From Chitinophagales bacterium (lineage in GTDB: Bacteria > Bacteroidota > Bacteroidia > Chitinophagales > Saprospiraceae): a stretch of 44,534 nucleotides of DNA. The DNA is taken from NCBI GenBank assembly GCA_022360175.1, contig JAKSDI010000148.1:1-44534 (forward strand). The letters run 5' to 3'. Shown here piece by piece: positions 17,037-24,710 of the stretch. The notes beneath the pieces are model-generated. The model worked only from the letters and a program-made list of their open reading frames with translations, searched no databases and was not told the origin of the DNA. Numbering within the stretch: the stretch's first letter is position 1; every line of letters starts with the position of its first letter. Position numbers and translations under genes: made by a program.

Positions 17037-19184
17037 TTAGGACAAGAGCTGATAGGTAAACAACGCGCCTAAATAAGCTAAACCACTCATAAAGAGGAAT
17101 TGTATCAATGGCCATTTCCAGCTCTTAGTTTCCCTGTAAACAACCGCAAGTGTACTCATACACTGCATAGCAAAAACATAAAAGATCAGTAAAGATAAAG
17201 AGGTAGCTAAAGTGTAGACAGGTTTTCCTGTATCAGGATGTCGTTCTTGAGCCATTCTCGATTTGATAGAAAATTCATCATCAGAACTACCAATACTGTA
17301 GATGGTAGCCATGGTTCCAACAAAGACTTCCCGTGCTGCAAATGATGTAATGAGGGCAATACCAATTTTCCAATCGTAGCCCAGTGGGCGAATAACGGGC
17401 TCTATTGCTTTTCCTAAATGCCCAGCGAAAGAAGCTTCTATTTTGTGGGCAGCCACCAAATCTTCGGTTTCCTGTTCGCTTAATTGCTGGCTTTCAGCAA
17501 GCTCTATTGCAGTTTGTTCTGCTTGCTGCATCGCTGCTGAAGGGCCATAACTTGCAAGCAACCATAAAATAATGGAAATGCCTAATATGATTCGTCCAGC
17601 TTCCTTTACAAAGGTGCTCACTTTTTCCCATACTTCCAGCAATACATTTCTCATGACGGGGCTGCGATACTCTGGCAATTCCAGCATAAGCAAACTTGTT
17701 TCCTGGGTCTTTAATATTAACTTAAAAATCCAGGCAGCTACCAGGGCAGCCAAAATTCCCAGCAGATAAAGCCCCATAAAGGCCAGGCCTTGCAAATTTA
17801 ATAAACCTCCTGCTACTGATTTGGAGGGAACTACAAAGCCAATGAGTACTGCATAGACGGGTATTCTGGCCGAGCAGCTAATAAAAGGTGTCACCAGAAT
17901 TGTAATCAAACGCTCTTTCCAATTGCCAATTGTTCTGGTACTCATAATGGCAGGAATGGCACATGCGCCGCTTGAAATCAAAGCAACGATACTACGCCCA
18001 TTAAGGCCAAATCGCTGCATTAGTCGATCAAACATATAAGCGGCACGATCCATATAACCAACTTCTTCCAGCAATGCTATCAAGAAAAACAAAATGGCTA
18101 TTTGTGGAATAAAAATCAAGATACCTCCTAAACCAGCAATGATACCATCTGTAATTAAGTCCGTGAACCATCCTCCTGGTAAAACAGACCTTACCGACTC
18201 TCCCAGCCAACCAAAAAAGCCATCAATTAAATCCATCGGCAAGCTAGCCCATGAAAAAATAGCCTGAAAGACCATCAACATCAATGCCCAAAAGATAAGT
18301 GGCCCAAAAATATTATGAGTAAGAATACTATCTAAACGTTCGGATAGAGTGTTTTCAGATTTACCTGATTTCTTTATCGCCTTTTGAGCTATAGGAATAA
18401 ATTGTTCATAGCGGTCCATCGTCTCTCGTACCTGAGATTTCAGAGACACAAATTGCTCATTTTCGGCGGCTTTAGAAATCGCTGCTTGTTGCTCATCCAA
18501 AAGCGGAGACAACCATTCATGATGATGCGCAACTAAAAGGCTTTGATAGAGGTTTGCTTCCGGATAGTATTGATTAGCTACTGCTGCTACTGCAGACTCT
18601 GAAGCATCCAATTTATAAAAAGGCGTACGATTTTCTGTTTTGGCTGGTTCCTGAAATATAAGGTCAATTTGTTCTTTCAGGCCATCTATCCCTTCTCCTG
18701 TACGGCCACTCATCATCACGATGGGTACCTCAAGCTTTTTCTCCAGCAATTTTATGTCTACCTCCAAGCCTTCTTGCTGGGCAATATCTGCCATATTCAG
18801 GCCCAGTATTAATGGAATATTCAGATCATTAACTTGAGAAAAAAGTAGCAAATGCTTCTCCAGTTTGGTAACATCTGCTATATAAACAACCGCATCAGGA
18901 TAATCTGGACTTTGAGGATTAGAAAGCGTCTGAACGACAATCCGTTCATCTACAGAGGTAGGATAAAAGCTATAGGTGCCTGGAAAATCAATGATTTTCA
19001 CCTCTGTTTCATCAGTAAGCTTGAGTTTGCCTATTTTTTTATCAACTGTAACACCGGGAAAATTTCCCACTTTTTGGCGCAAGCCTGTAAGTTGGTTAAA
19101 TATCGAAGATTTACCACAATTGGGATTTCCTAGTAGTGCTACTGTATATAAACGCTTTTCGCGAATCGTTGCCGCTTCCTCCAT
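17037..19184 (-). CDS. feoB: Ferrous iron transport protein B
   Basis: A 715-residue FeoB, the inner-membrane Fe(II) transporter with an N-terminal GTPase. G1 is GNPNCGKSS (19-27), G3 is within DFPGTYSFYPTS and G4 is NMAD. The membrane part has the two FeoB gate repeats, including SCSARIPVYAVLIGF and FAAREVFVGTMATIY, and the FIPQIAILFFLIALLEEVGYMDRAA helix pair. Full length for the family. It lies 38 bp after feoA in the same direction, so they form one operon. Confidence 0.97.
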   Translation of the reverse strand: MEEAATIREKRLYTVALLGNPNCGKSSIFNQLTGLRQKVGNFPGVTVDKKIGKLKLTDETEVKIIDFPGTYSFYPTSVDERIVVQTLSNPQSPDYPDAVVYIADVTKLEKHLLLFSQVNDLNIPLILGLNMADIAQQEGLEVDIKLLEKKLEVPIVMMSGRTGEGIDGLKEQIDLIFQEPAKTENRTPFYKLDASESAVAAVANQYYPEANLYQSLLVAHHHEWLSPLLDEQQAAISKAAENEQFVSLKSQVRETMDRYEQFIPIAQKAIKKSGKSENTLSERLDSILTHNIFGPLIFWALMLMVFQAIFSWASLPMDLIDGFFGWLGESVRSVLPGGWFTDLITDGIIAGLGGILIFIPQIAILFFLIALLEEVGYMDRAAYMFDRLMQRFGLNGRSIVALISSGACAIPAIMSTRTIGNWKERLITILVTPFISCSARIPVYAVLIGFVVPSKSVAGGLLNLQGLAFMGLYLLGILAALVAAWIFKLILKTQETSLLMLELPEYRSPVMRNVLLEVWEKVSTFVKEAGRIILGISIILWLLASYGPSAAMQQAEQTAIELAESQQLSEQETEDLVAAHKIEASFAGHLGKAIEPVIRPLGYDWKIGIALITSFAAREVFVGTMATIYSIGSSDDEFSIKSRMAQERHPDTGKPVYTLATSLSLLIFYVFAMQCMSTLAVVYRETKSWKWPLIQFLFMSGLAYLGALFTYQLLS

Positions 19185-19222
19185 TTTATCTTGCTTAGGA
19201 TATAGCTCTCTGCTAATTATTC

Positions 19223-19462
19223 TTACTTCAACACAATACTCGCCGCCTCCCCTTTTCTAAGGGCAAGATAGAAGTTGCCAGCTTTTATATACCAGCTTCC
19301 ACCAAATGGCGCTTTTCTAATCACTCTGACTTTAGTACCAGGCAAAAGTCCCATAGCCATTAGTTTTCCACCAATAAGATCATTGGTAAATCTGGCTACA
19401 ATCTCCTCTTGTCCAATAGAGATATCTGTGAGTAGTTTCGTTGTTCCTGCTTGAGCTATCAC
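19223..19462 (-). CDS. feoA: Ferrous iron transport protein A
   Basis: A 79-residue SH3-like FeoA. GGKLMAMGLLPGTKVRVIRKAPFGG and a C-terminal LALRKGEAASIVL match the family. FeoA supports FeoB function, though its exact role is not settled. An A/T palindrome ATATT-ATG-AATAT-like core lies at 19491-19503, about 29 bp upstream of the start. It could be part of an iron-regulator site but is too degenerate to call a Fur box. Confidence 0.95.
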   Translation of the reverse strand: MIAQAGTTKLLTDISIGQEEIVARFTNDLIGGKLMAMGLLPGTKVRVIRKAPFGGSWYIKAGNFYLALRKGEAASIVLK

Positions 19463-19622
19463 ACCAAGTGCTTATTTTAATTTAATCTAAATATTATGAA
19501 TATCTCTGCCAAAATAAATGCAGGAAGGCAAAAAAAGGTTGACAAAAATCAGTAGAAAGAAAATTTCACTTAATCCGGTACTCTTTATTCCCCAGCATTG
19601 ACCACCTAATGACCATTATTCA

Positions 19623-19675
19623 AATAGGAGTTGTTCTTCATTTTCTCATTATTAAAACTCAGAACAACTCCTATT
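19623..19675 (-). terminator. 15-bp perfect hairpin downstream of the E1 fusion gene
   Basis: AATAGGAGTTGTTCT (19623-19637) and AGAACAACTCCTATT (19661-19675) are exact inverted copies with a 23-nt loop, 66 bp beyond the stop at 19741. The minus-strand side has no long T-run, so it may be a factor-dependent or 3'-stabilising hairpin. Confidence 0.6.
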
Positions 19676-19740
19676 CTGGCAAAAATACCGTACAAATGTA
19701 AAAAACTTAATTTAGACTATATATAAATAATAACATTCAC

Positions 19741-21816
19741 TTAATATTCCAAAAGTGATCGGATGGCATTTCCTACTTCTTCTATAGATGGAATCATCGT
19801 TTTTTCAAGCACTTCATTAAGAGGAATAGCTGGCATATTTTCTGAACCAATAGTTCTGACAGGCGCATCCAGGTACTCGAAGCAGTTTTCCTGGATTCGT
19901 GCAGCGATGCTCTGGGCAAAGGTGTTATTGACTGGTTCTTCAGTGACTACCAGTACTCTATTATGCTTTTTAGCTGCATTATAAATTGCTTCCTCATCCA
20001 GTGGATAAAGTGTTCTGAGATCAATCACTTCCACTCTACCTTCCAGATCTTTAGCAGCATTCAACGCCCAATGCACTCCCATGCCGTAAGTAACAACCGC
20101 AATTGAAGTACCAGCATCTATCTTTTCCGGATCTGCTTCCAGGGCAAGCCTTGACTTACCGAAGGGTATAATGTAATCTTCATCAGGAAGGATAGTACGA
20201 GCTGCTTCGGTGCCTTTTACTTTAGACCAGTACAAACCTTTGTGCTCAAGTATTACAACTGGATTCGGGTCGTAGTAAGCGGCTTTGAGTAAGCCTTTCA
20301 AATCTGCCCCTGTACTTGGATAAGCGATTTTAATACCCCGGATGTTTGTCAATACAGACTCTACACTAGATGAATGATAAGGCCCTCCGCTACCATAAGC
20401 TCCAATCGGTACTCTGATAATACTACTCACTGGCCACTTGCCATTTGACAAATAACAGGACCTGCTTACTTCTGTAAACAACTGATTGAGGCCTGGCCAT
20501 ATGTAATCGGCAAATTGAACTTCAACAATTGGCTTGAGGCCCACTGCCGACATACCTACGGTACTTCCTATAATAAATGCTTCTTGTATAGGTGTATTAA
20601 ATACGCGCTCGTCGCCAAATTTTTGGGCCAGCGTAGCTGCTTCCCTGAAAACGCCTCCTAAACGCCCTCCTACATCCTGACCATAAAGTAAACATTCTTT
20701 ATGGTTACGCATCAATTCCTCAACTGCCAGTAAAGCACTATCAACCATCACTTGCACGCTGCCTCCTTCTGGTGATCTATTTCCTTTTTCCTCCGTTACT
20801 GGCGTAGGTGCAAAATCATGAGTGAATAAATCTTCTGGCCGGGGATCTTCCTGTGCTTTTGCTTCTTCAAAATCAGCTGCTACCATCTGTCTGGCTTCCT
20901 CCTCAATTGACAATAGCTCTTCTTCAGTACATAAGCCTTCTCCCAATAAGTGATTGCGCAATATAGGATATGGATCTCTTTGTTGATGTTCTTCTAAATC
21001 GTCGCGATACCATTCTTTGCGAACACCAGATGTATGATGATTCAAAAGTGGAACACTGGCATGAACCAGATAAGGGCATCGGTTGGTTCTGACTTCATTA
21101 ATTACACCTTGCATTTTCTCATATGCTTCCGCAAAATCATTCCCCTCTATTCGTATTCTTTTTATTCCATTAAAGCCCCCTATATACTCATAAGCATCCT
21201 GAGCACGTGTTTCTTTAGCATTAGCGGAGATATCCCAGCCATTATCCTGTACCAGGTAAATAATAGGTAATTGCTTTAGAGCTGCCATCTGAAAAGCTTC
21301 GGCTACCTCTCCTTCTGTCACTGATGCATCTCCCAATGAACAAACAACAACCGGTTTCGCTTCCAGGCCCTTGTCAGCCAGGCCCATTTGTTCTTTATAC
21401 TGAATCCCCATTGCAACCCCTGTAGTTGGGATAGCCTGCATACCTGTAGCAGAAGACTGGTGCGGTATTTTTGGTTTATCCGGATCATTAAGGCTTGGAT
21501 GGCAGTAGTAAGTACGCCCTCCAGAAAAAGGATCATTCCGCTTGGCCATCAATTGCAACATTACCTCATAAGGGCGCATTCCTATACCCAATAGCATCGC
21601 ATCATCTCTATAATATGGAGCTACATAATCTTGAGGTAAAAGCTGCATACTAACAGCTAACTGAATTGCTTCATGCCCTCTTGAGGTTGCATGCACATAT
21701 TTGGAGACAAACTTGAAATTGGCTTCATAAAGCTCGGTCATGGCTTTGGCTGTAGCCATCAAGCGAAAACCTTTTAAAAGAGTTGCTTTTGATAAAACCG
21801 CGGTAATATCATTCAT
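19741..21816 (-). CDS. Branched-chain 2-oxoacid dehydrogenase E1, alpha-beta fusion
   Basis: A 691-residue single-chain E1. Residues about 1-340 are the alpha subunit with the thiamine-diphosphate motif GDASVTEGE (162-170) through QDNGWDIS (190-197). Residues about 355-691 are the beta subunit (YGQDVGGRLGGVFREA, FNTPIQEAFIIGSTVGMSA, VEVQFADYIWPGLNQL, final PSIEEV). The enzyme decarboxylates branched-chain 2-oxoacids in the Ile/Leu/Val degradation complex; a pyruvate-type E1 is less likely given the crotonase upstream. Alpha-beta fusions of this kind are known in Bacteroidota. E2 and E3 genes are not in the window. Confidence 0.9.
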   Translation of the reverse strand: MNDITAVLSKATLLKGFRLMATAKAMTELYEANFKFVSKYVHATSRGHEAIQLAVSMQLLPQDYVAPYYRDDAMLLGIGMRPYEVMLQLMAKRNDPFSGGRTYYCHPSLNDPDKPKIPHQSSATGMQAIPTTGVAMGIQYKEQMGLADKGLEAKPVVVCSLGDASVTEGEVAEAFQMAALKQLPIIYLVQDNGWDISANAKETRAQDAYEYIGGFNGIKRIRIEGNDFAEAYEKMQGVINEVRTNRCPYLVHASVPLLNHHTSGVRKEWYRDDLEEHQQRDPYPILRNHLLGEGLCTEEELLSIEEEARQMVAADFEEAKAQEDPRPEDLFTHDFAPTPVTEEKGNRSPEGGSVQVMVDSALLAVEELMRNHKECLLYGQDVGGRLGGVFREAATLAQKFGDERVFNTPIQEAFIIGSTVGMSAVGLKPIVEVQFADYIWPGLNQLFTEVSRSCYLSNGKWPVSSIIRVPIGAYGSGGPYHSSSVESVLTNIRGIKIAYPSTGADLKGLLKAAYYDPNPVVILEHKGLYWSKVKGTEAARTILPDEDYIIPFGKSRLALEADPEKIDAGTSIAVVTYGMGVHWALNAAKDLEGRVEVIDLRTLYPLDEEAIYNAAKKHNRVLVVTEEPVNNTFAQSIAARIQENCFEYLDAPVRTIGSENMPAIPLNEVLEKTMIPSIEEVGNAIRSLLEY

Positions 21817-21895
21817 AATTTGGTTAAGGCTTTTGTATTTTAAATAGTCCGTGGTGATTTACACTATTGGGTATTTTCTGGTCGCTGTTTCTGTT

Positions 21896-22147
21896 TTACT
21901 CAGGGGCATCTGGCAATTGATGCAACCACTTGATATAGCGCTCATGATTCATTGGAGTATCCGAATCCATCATCGCAATCATCTCGGCAGCTACACATTG
22001 AGAAATAAGTAGTTTTGCCGCTTCCTCTGAATACCCTTCCTGCATCAGGCGTTGTAGTGTTTGCCTTGTTTCAGGTGGCTCATTTTTTTTTAGCTGGTTC
22101 TCTACTACCTCCAGAAATTGTAGCTTGAATATTTCATCAGGGCTCAT
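21896..22147 (-). CDS. Small helical protein of unknown function
   Basis: An 83-residue, all-helical, acidic protein (start MSPDEIFKLQFLEVVENQLK, later EEAAKLLISQCVAAEM and NHERYIKWLHQLPDAPE). No signal peptide. Its ATG overlaps the crotonase stop by one base (TAATG), so translation is coupled, and the E1 fusion starts 79 bp downstream. The tight linkage suggests a link to acyl-CoA or branched-chain amino acid metabolism, but I do not recognise the family. Confidence 0.75.
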   Translation of the reverse strand: MSPDEIFKLQFLEVVENQLKKNEPPETRQTLQRLMQEGYSEEAAKLLISQCVAAEMIAMMDSDTPMNHERYIKWLHQLPDAPE

Positions 22148-22920
22148 TAAGCTTTCTGTTTGAACTTTTCAATCGCATTAACTGTAAAATCGGAAAGCAC
22201 CAAACGGCCACTCATGGCAGCACGTTCTTCCAACAATTCATCCCAATTACTTGCCTCTTCCCAAAATACCGTTTTAAGCATACGCATAGCTTCTGGATTG
22301 GATGCAGCCAATTTTTCTGTCAAGTGTACTATGTATTCATCTACCTGCTCCACAGAATCAAATACCTCTGTAAAAAGCCCTTTGTCTTTTGCCCATTCTG
22401 CCGTCTTCCATTCTGTAGCATTGATTGCCAAGTGCGTCATAGCTGATTTTCCTACTTTACGCTCTACAGCAGGACCTACTACAAAAGGACCAATACCAAC
22501 TGCTAGTTCGCTCAATTTTACAGACGCCCAGCGAGAAGCAATACAATAATCTGTTGCAGCACATAATCCTACACCTCCACCTACTGCTTTACCCTGTACT
22601 CTGCCTATAATAAACTTAGGACATTTGCGCATAGCATTAATCACATTGGCAAACCCCATGAAGAATTTTTTGCCTGTTTCAAAATCAGCGATAGAAATCA
22701 ATTCGTCAAAGCTGGCACCTGCACAAAAGGTACGTTCACCCGCACTCTTTAATACAACCACTTTTACTTCATCATTTGCTCCTGCCTGATCAATTGCATT
22801 GGCAAGTTTTGCCAGTAATTTCCCTGGTAAAGAGTTGTGTGCCGGATGGTAAAATTCAATGGTAGCTACTCCATTTTCAAGGCTTGTTGCTACGCTGCCC
22901 AATTGGGTTTTATCTTCCAT
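22147..22920 (-). CDS. Enoyl-CoA hydratase/isomerase family protein
   Basis: A 257-residue crotonase-fold protein. The oxyanion-hole blocks are present: RTFCAGASFDEL near residue 70 and GKAVGGGVGLCAATDYCIAS near 110-130, followed by KLSELAVGIGPFVVGPAVERKVG. Usual full length. It probably hydrates or isomerises an acyl-CoA in fatty acid or branched-chain degradation; the exact substrate cannot be read from sequence. It is first in a three-gene unit with the 83-residue protein and the E1 fusion. A CAAAGGTA (23011-23018), reading TACCTTTG on the minus strand, fits a Bacteroidota -7 element about 90 bp upstream. Confidence 0.9.
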   Translation of the reverse strand: MEDKTQLGSVATSLENGVATIEFYHPAHNSLPGKLLAKLANAIDQAGANDEVKVVVLKSAGERTFCAGASFDELISIADFETGKKFFMGFANVINAMRKCPKFIIGRVQGKAVGGGVGLCAATDYCIASRWASVKLSELAVGIGPFVVGPAVERKVGKSAMTHLAINATEWKTAEWAKDKGLFTEVFDSVEQVDEYIVHLTEKLAASNPEAMRMLKTVFWEEASNWDELLEERAAMSGRLVLSDFTVNAIEKFKQKA

Positions 22921-23174
22921 AAATTTTTTACTATTGAGAAGGCTTCTCTTTCAAATATTGGAATAAATGACTGGAAGCCACAAAAACTAATGAATGTTAG
23001 TTAGCTACAACAAAGGTAAGAAAAAATGAGAAATTAATGATAGGTAAGAAGTACTCTAAAAGGTCCTTTTCAAAATTAAATTTTGCAGCCTTACCTACTA
23101 AAAGTGGTTTCATCACTATTGAAAAATAAAGCGTATGCTAAAACTTCAATATGGTTTGCAGGAGATTTAAGTGA

Positions 23175-23705
23175 TCATACTAATGTAGCCCAATCGTACT
23201 CTTCTTCCAGAGAAACAAAAGGAAGATCACGGATATCTTTTACCCACTCCAGTTTTAGATAAGGAAGTGTTGCCTGGTATTCCTGCTGTCCTTTATGAAT
23301 AATGCGAAAGAGTTTGCGATATTCTCTGGGAGATAAGCTTACATCTTCCTTTCCATCTATAAATTGATAAAACACATCATTCCAGGGGCCATAACGAGAC
23401 AATAAAACTAATTCAGGAGGGCATTCAAACTCAATAATTTTGATTCCTGCTTCTCGTTCATATTCTGACAACAAGGCAATAGCAGTTCCCATATCAGGAC
23501 CTCGCCCATAGTATTCGCAGGAATGCCATGCCCATATTGGCGCAAAGCCATTACAAGCAATTCCTCGTTTTTCCATTTCCTGCATCATCCAACAATAGGC
23601 AAGCTTCCATTTATCTCCACTAATAAAATCCCAGTCCCCTCTTATCATACCTCTTTTCTCCAGGCGAGCAACAACAGGAAGGCTTTGAAATGACCACAAT
23701 TTCAT
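23175..23705 (-). CDS. DUF3841 domain protein
   Basis: A 176-residue cytoplasmic protein matching DUF3841: start MKLWSFQSL, then WKLAYCWMMQEMEKRG, PIWAWHSCEYYGRGPDM, VLLSRYGPWNDVFYQF and a C-terminal KDIRDLPFVSLEEEY. It contains many Trp residues. The function is unknown; the fold has been noted as ADP-ribosylation-like only in my vague recollection, so I assign none. It stands alone with about 250 bp free on each side, in which I see no other gene. Confidence 0.75.
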   Translation of the reverse strand: MKLWSFQSLPVVARLEKRGMIRGDWDFISGDKWKLAYCWMMQEMEKRGIACNGFAPIWAWHSCEYYGRGPDMGTAIALLSEYEREAGIKIIEFECPPELVLLSRYGPWNDVFYQFIDGKEDVSLSPREYRKLFRIIHKGQQEYQATLPYLKLEWVKDIRDLPFVSLEEEYDWATLV

Positions 23706-23951
23706 AAAATGAATAGACTTATATCTTGTAGAGAAATATATAAGTAAGAGAGTACATCTAATTTATCATTTTATGGTGGCATCTTTTTACCCATATCTAC
23801 GTTGCGTACTCGTGTTAATAACTATGGCTATTACACTCCGCCGCGCCTTGATCTGTGCAAAAAACTGATCCACCAAAAAAGCAACCTAAATCTGCTCTCT
23901 TACTTACTATAAGCGATATAACCATTATAAAGGGCTAAAAAGTTTCTTTGA

Positions 23952-24509
23952 TTATACTAATAAAGCTTTTACTGAAAGCTTGAGGTTAAAATCGGACAAG
24001 TGTATTTCATCTTCCTTTGAATAGGTTTGTTTTGATTGGTATTGATCTCCTTCAGGCAGTTGATACACTTCTATTTCCTGTTTTGCAAGGTTTACAATCC
24101 AATATTCAGGTATTTGAGCTGCTGCATATATAGCACTCTTCACCTGGCGATCCTTCTCTAAAGAAGTATCTGACACTTCTACTAGAAAATATATTTCTCC
24201 TGGTATAGGATGGTGATCTGCGTAATAATTGTCTTTTCTCAAAACAACAGCAATATCTGGCTCTGGCTCTGAATAATGACCTAATACGATAGGGTTTTGA
24301 GAGCGTATCATCGTTTTATTATCAAGTAAATGCCTTAAATAGGCTGTAATTTTCTCGACACAGGCTGCATGTTTACTGCCAGAGGGGCTCATTTTTATCA
24401 GTTGTCCATTCAACAATTCAACACGATCATCTTCATCCAGAATGCCCGCAGCTACCATCTGCTGATATTCATTTACGGTCAATAATCTCTGTTCTAGTTG
24501 AATTGTCAT
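23952..24509 (-). CDS. Uma2 family endonuclease-like protein (DUF820)
   Basis: A 185-residue protein of the Uma2/DUF820 group, a PD-(D/E)XK nuclease fold. Visible are the early acidic RVELLNGQLIKMSP (Glu31), EPEPDIAVV (Asp85), the core LVEVSDTSLEKDRQVK (Glu111 with the downstream Lys124) and PEYWIVN. The catalytic set is complete, so it may be active, but no biological target is known for most members. A CAAAGTTA at 24526-24533 (TAACTTTG on the minus strand) fits a -7 promoter element 17 bp upstream of the start; no clear -33 TTG is seen. Confidence 0.85.
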   Translation of the reverse strand: MTIQLEQRLLTVNEYQQMVAAGILDEDDRVELLNGQLIKMSPSGSKHAACVEKITAYLRHLLDNKTMIRSQNPIVLGHYSEPEPDIAVVLRKDNYYADHHPIPGEIYFLVEVSDTSLEKDRQVKSAIYAAAQIPEYWIVNLAKQEIEVYQLPEGDQYQSKQTYSKEDEIHLSDFNLKLSVKALLV

Positions 24510-24621
24510 TGAAAAAGCGTTTTTTCAAAGTTAAGCAAATTTCTTTTTTGCTGCCAGTTCTTTATAAGCACTCTAGTATTTAATACGATGGCTTGATATA
24601 GAGTTATATATTCATAAACAA

Positions 24622-24668
24622 ACATAAAAAGAAAGAGCCGTACCTTTCAAAACTCCAGGTATAGCTCT
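24622..24668 (-). terminator. Intrinsic terminator of the 937-residue secreted protein gene
   Basis: Arms AGAGCCGTACCT (24634-24645) and AGGTATAGCTCT (24657-24668) pair over 12 positions with two wobble-type pairs, loop of 11. On the minus strand the stem is followed by TTTC-TTTTTATGTT. It begins about 42 bp beyond the stop at 24711. Confidence 0.75.
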
Positions 24669-24710
24669 TCTTACTAGAAAAGTGCGCTCTCGTGTTAATA
24701 GTCAGGATAC

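Noticed and set aside
19463-19510. Fur box upstream of feoA
   Set aside because: Only a short degenerate A/T palindrome is present; the 19-bp consensus does not match well enough to call.
23175-24509. DUF3841 and Uma2 genes as a toxin-antitoxin pair
   Set aside because: They are separated by about 250 bp, have separate start regions and no typical antitoxin partner.
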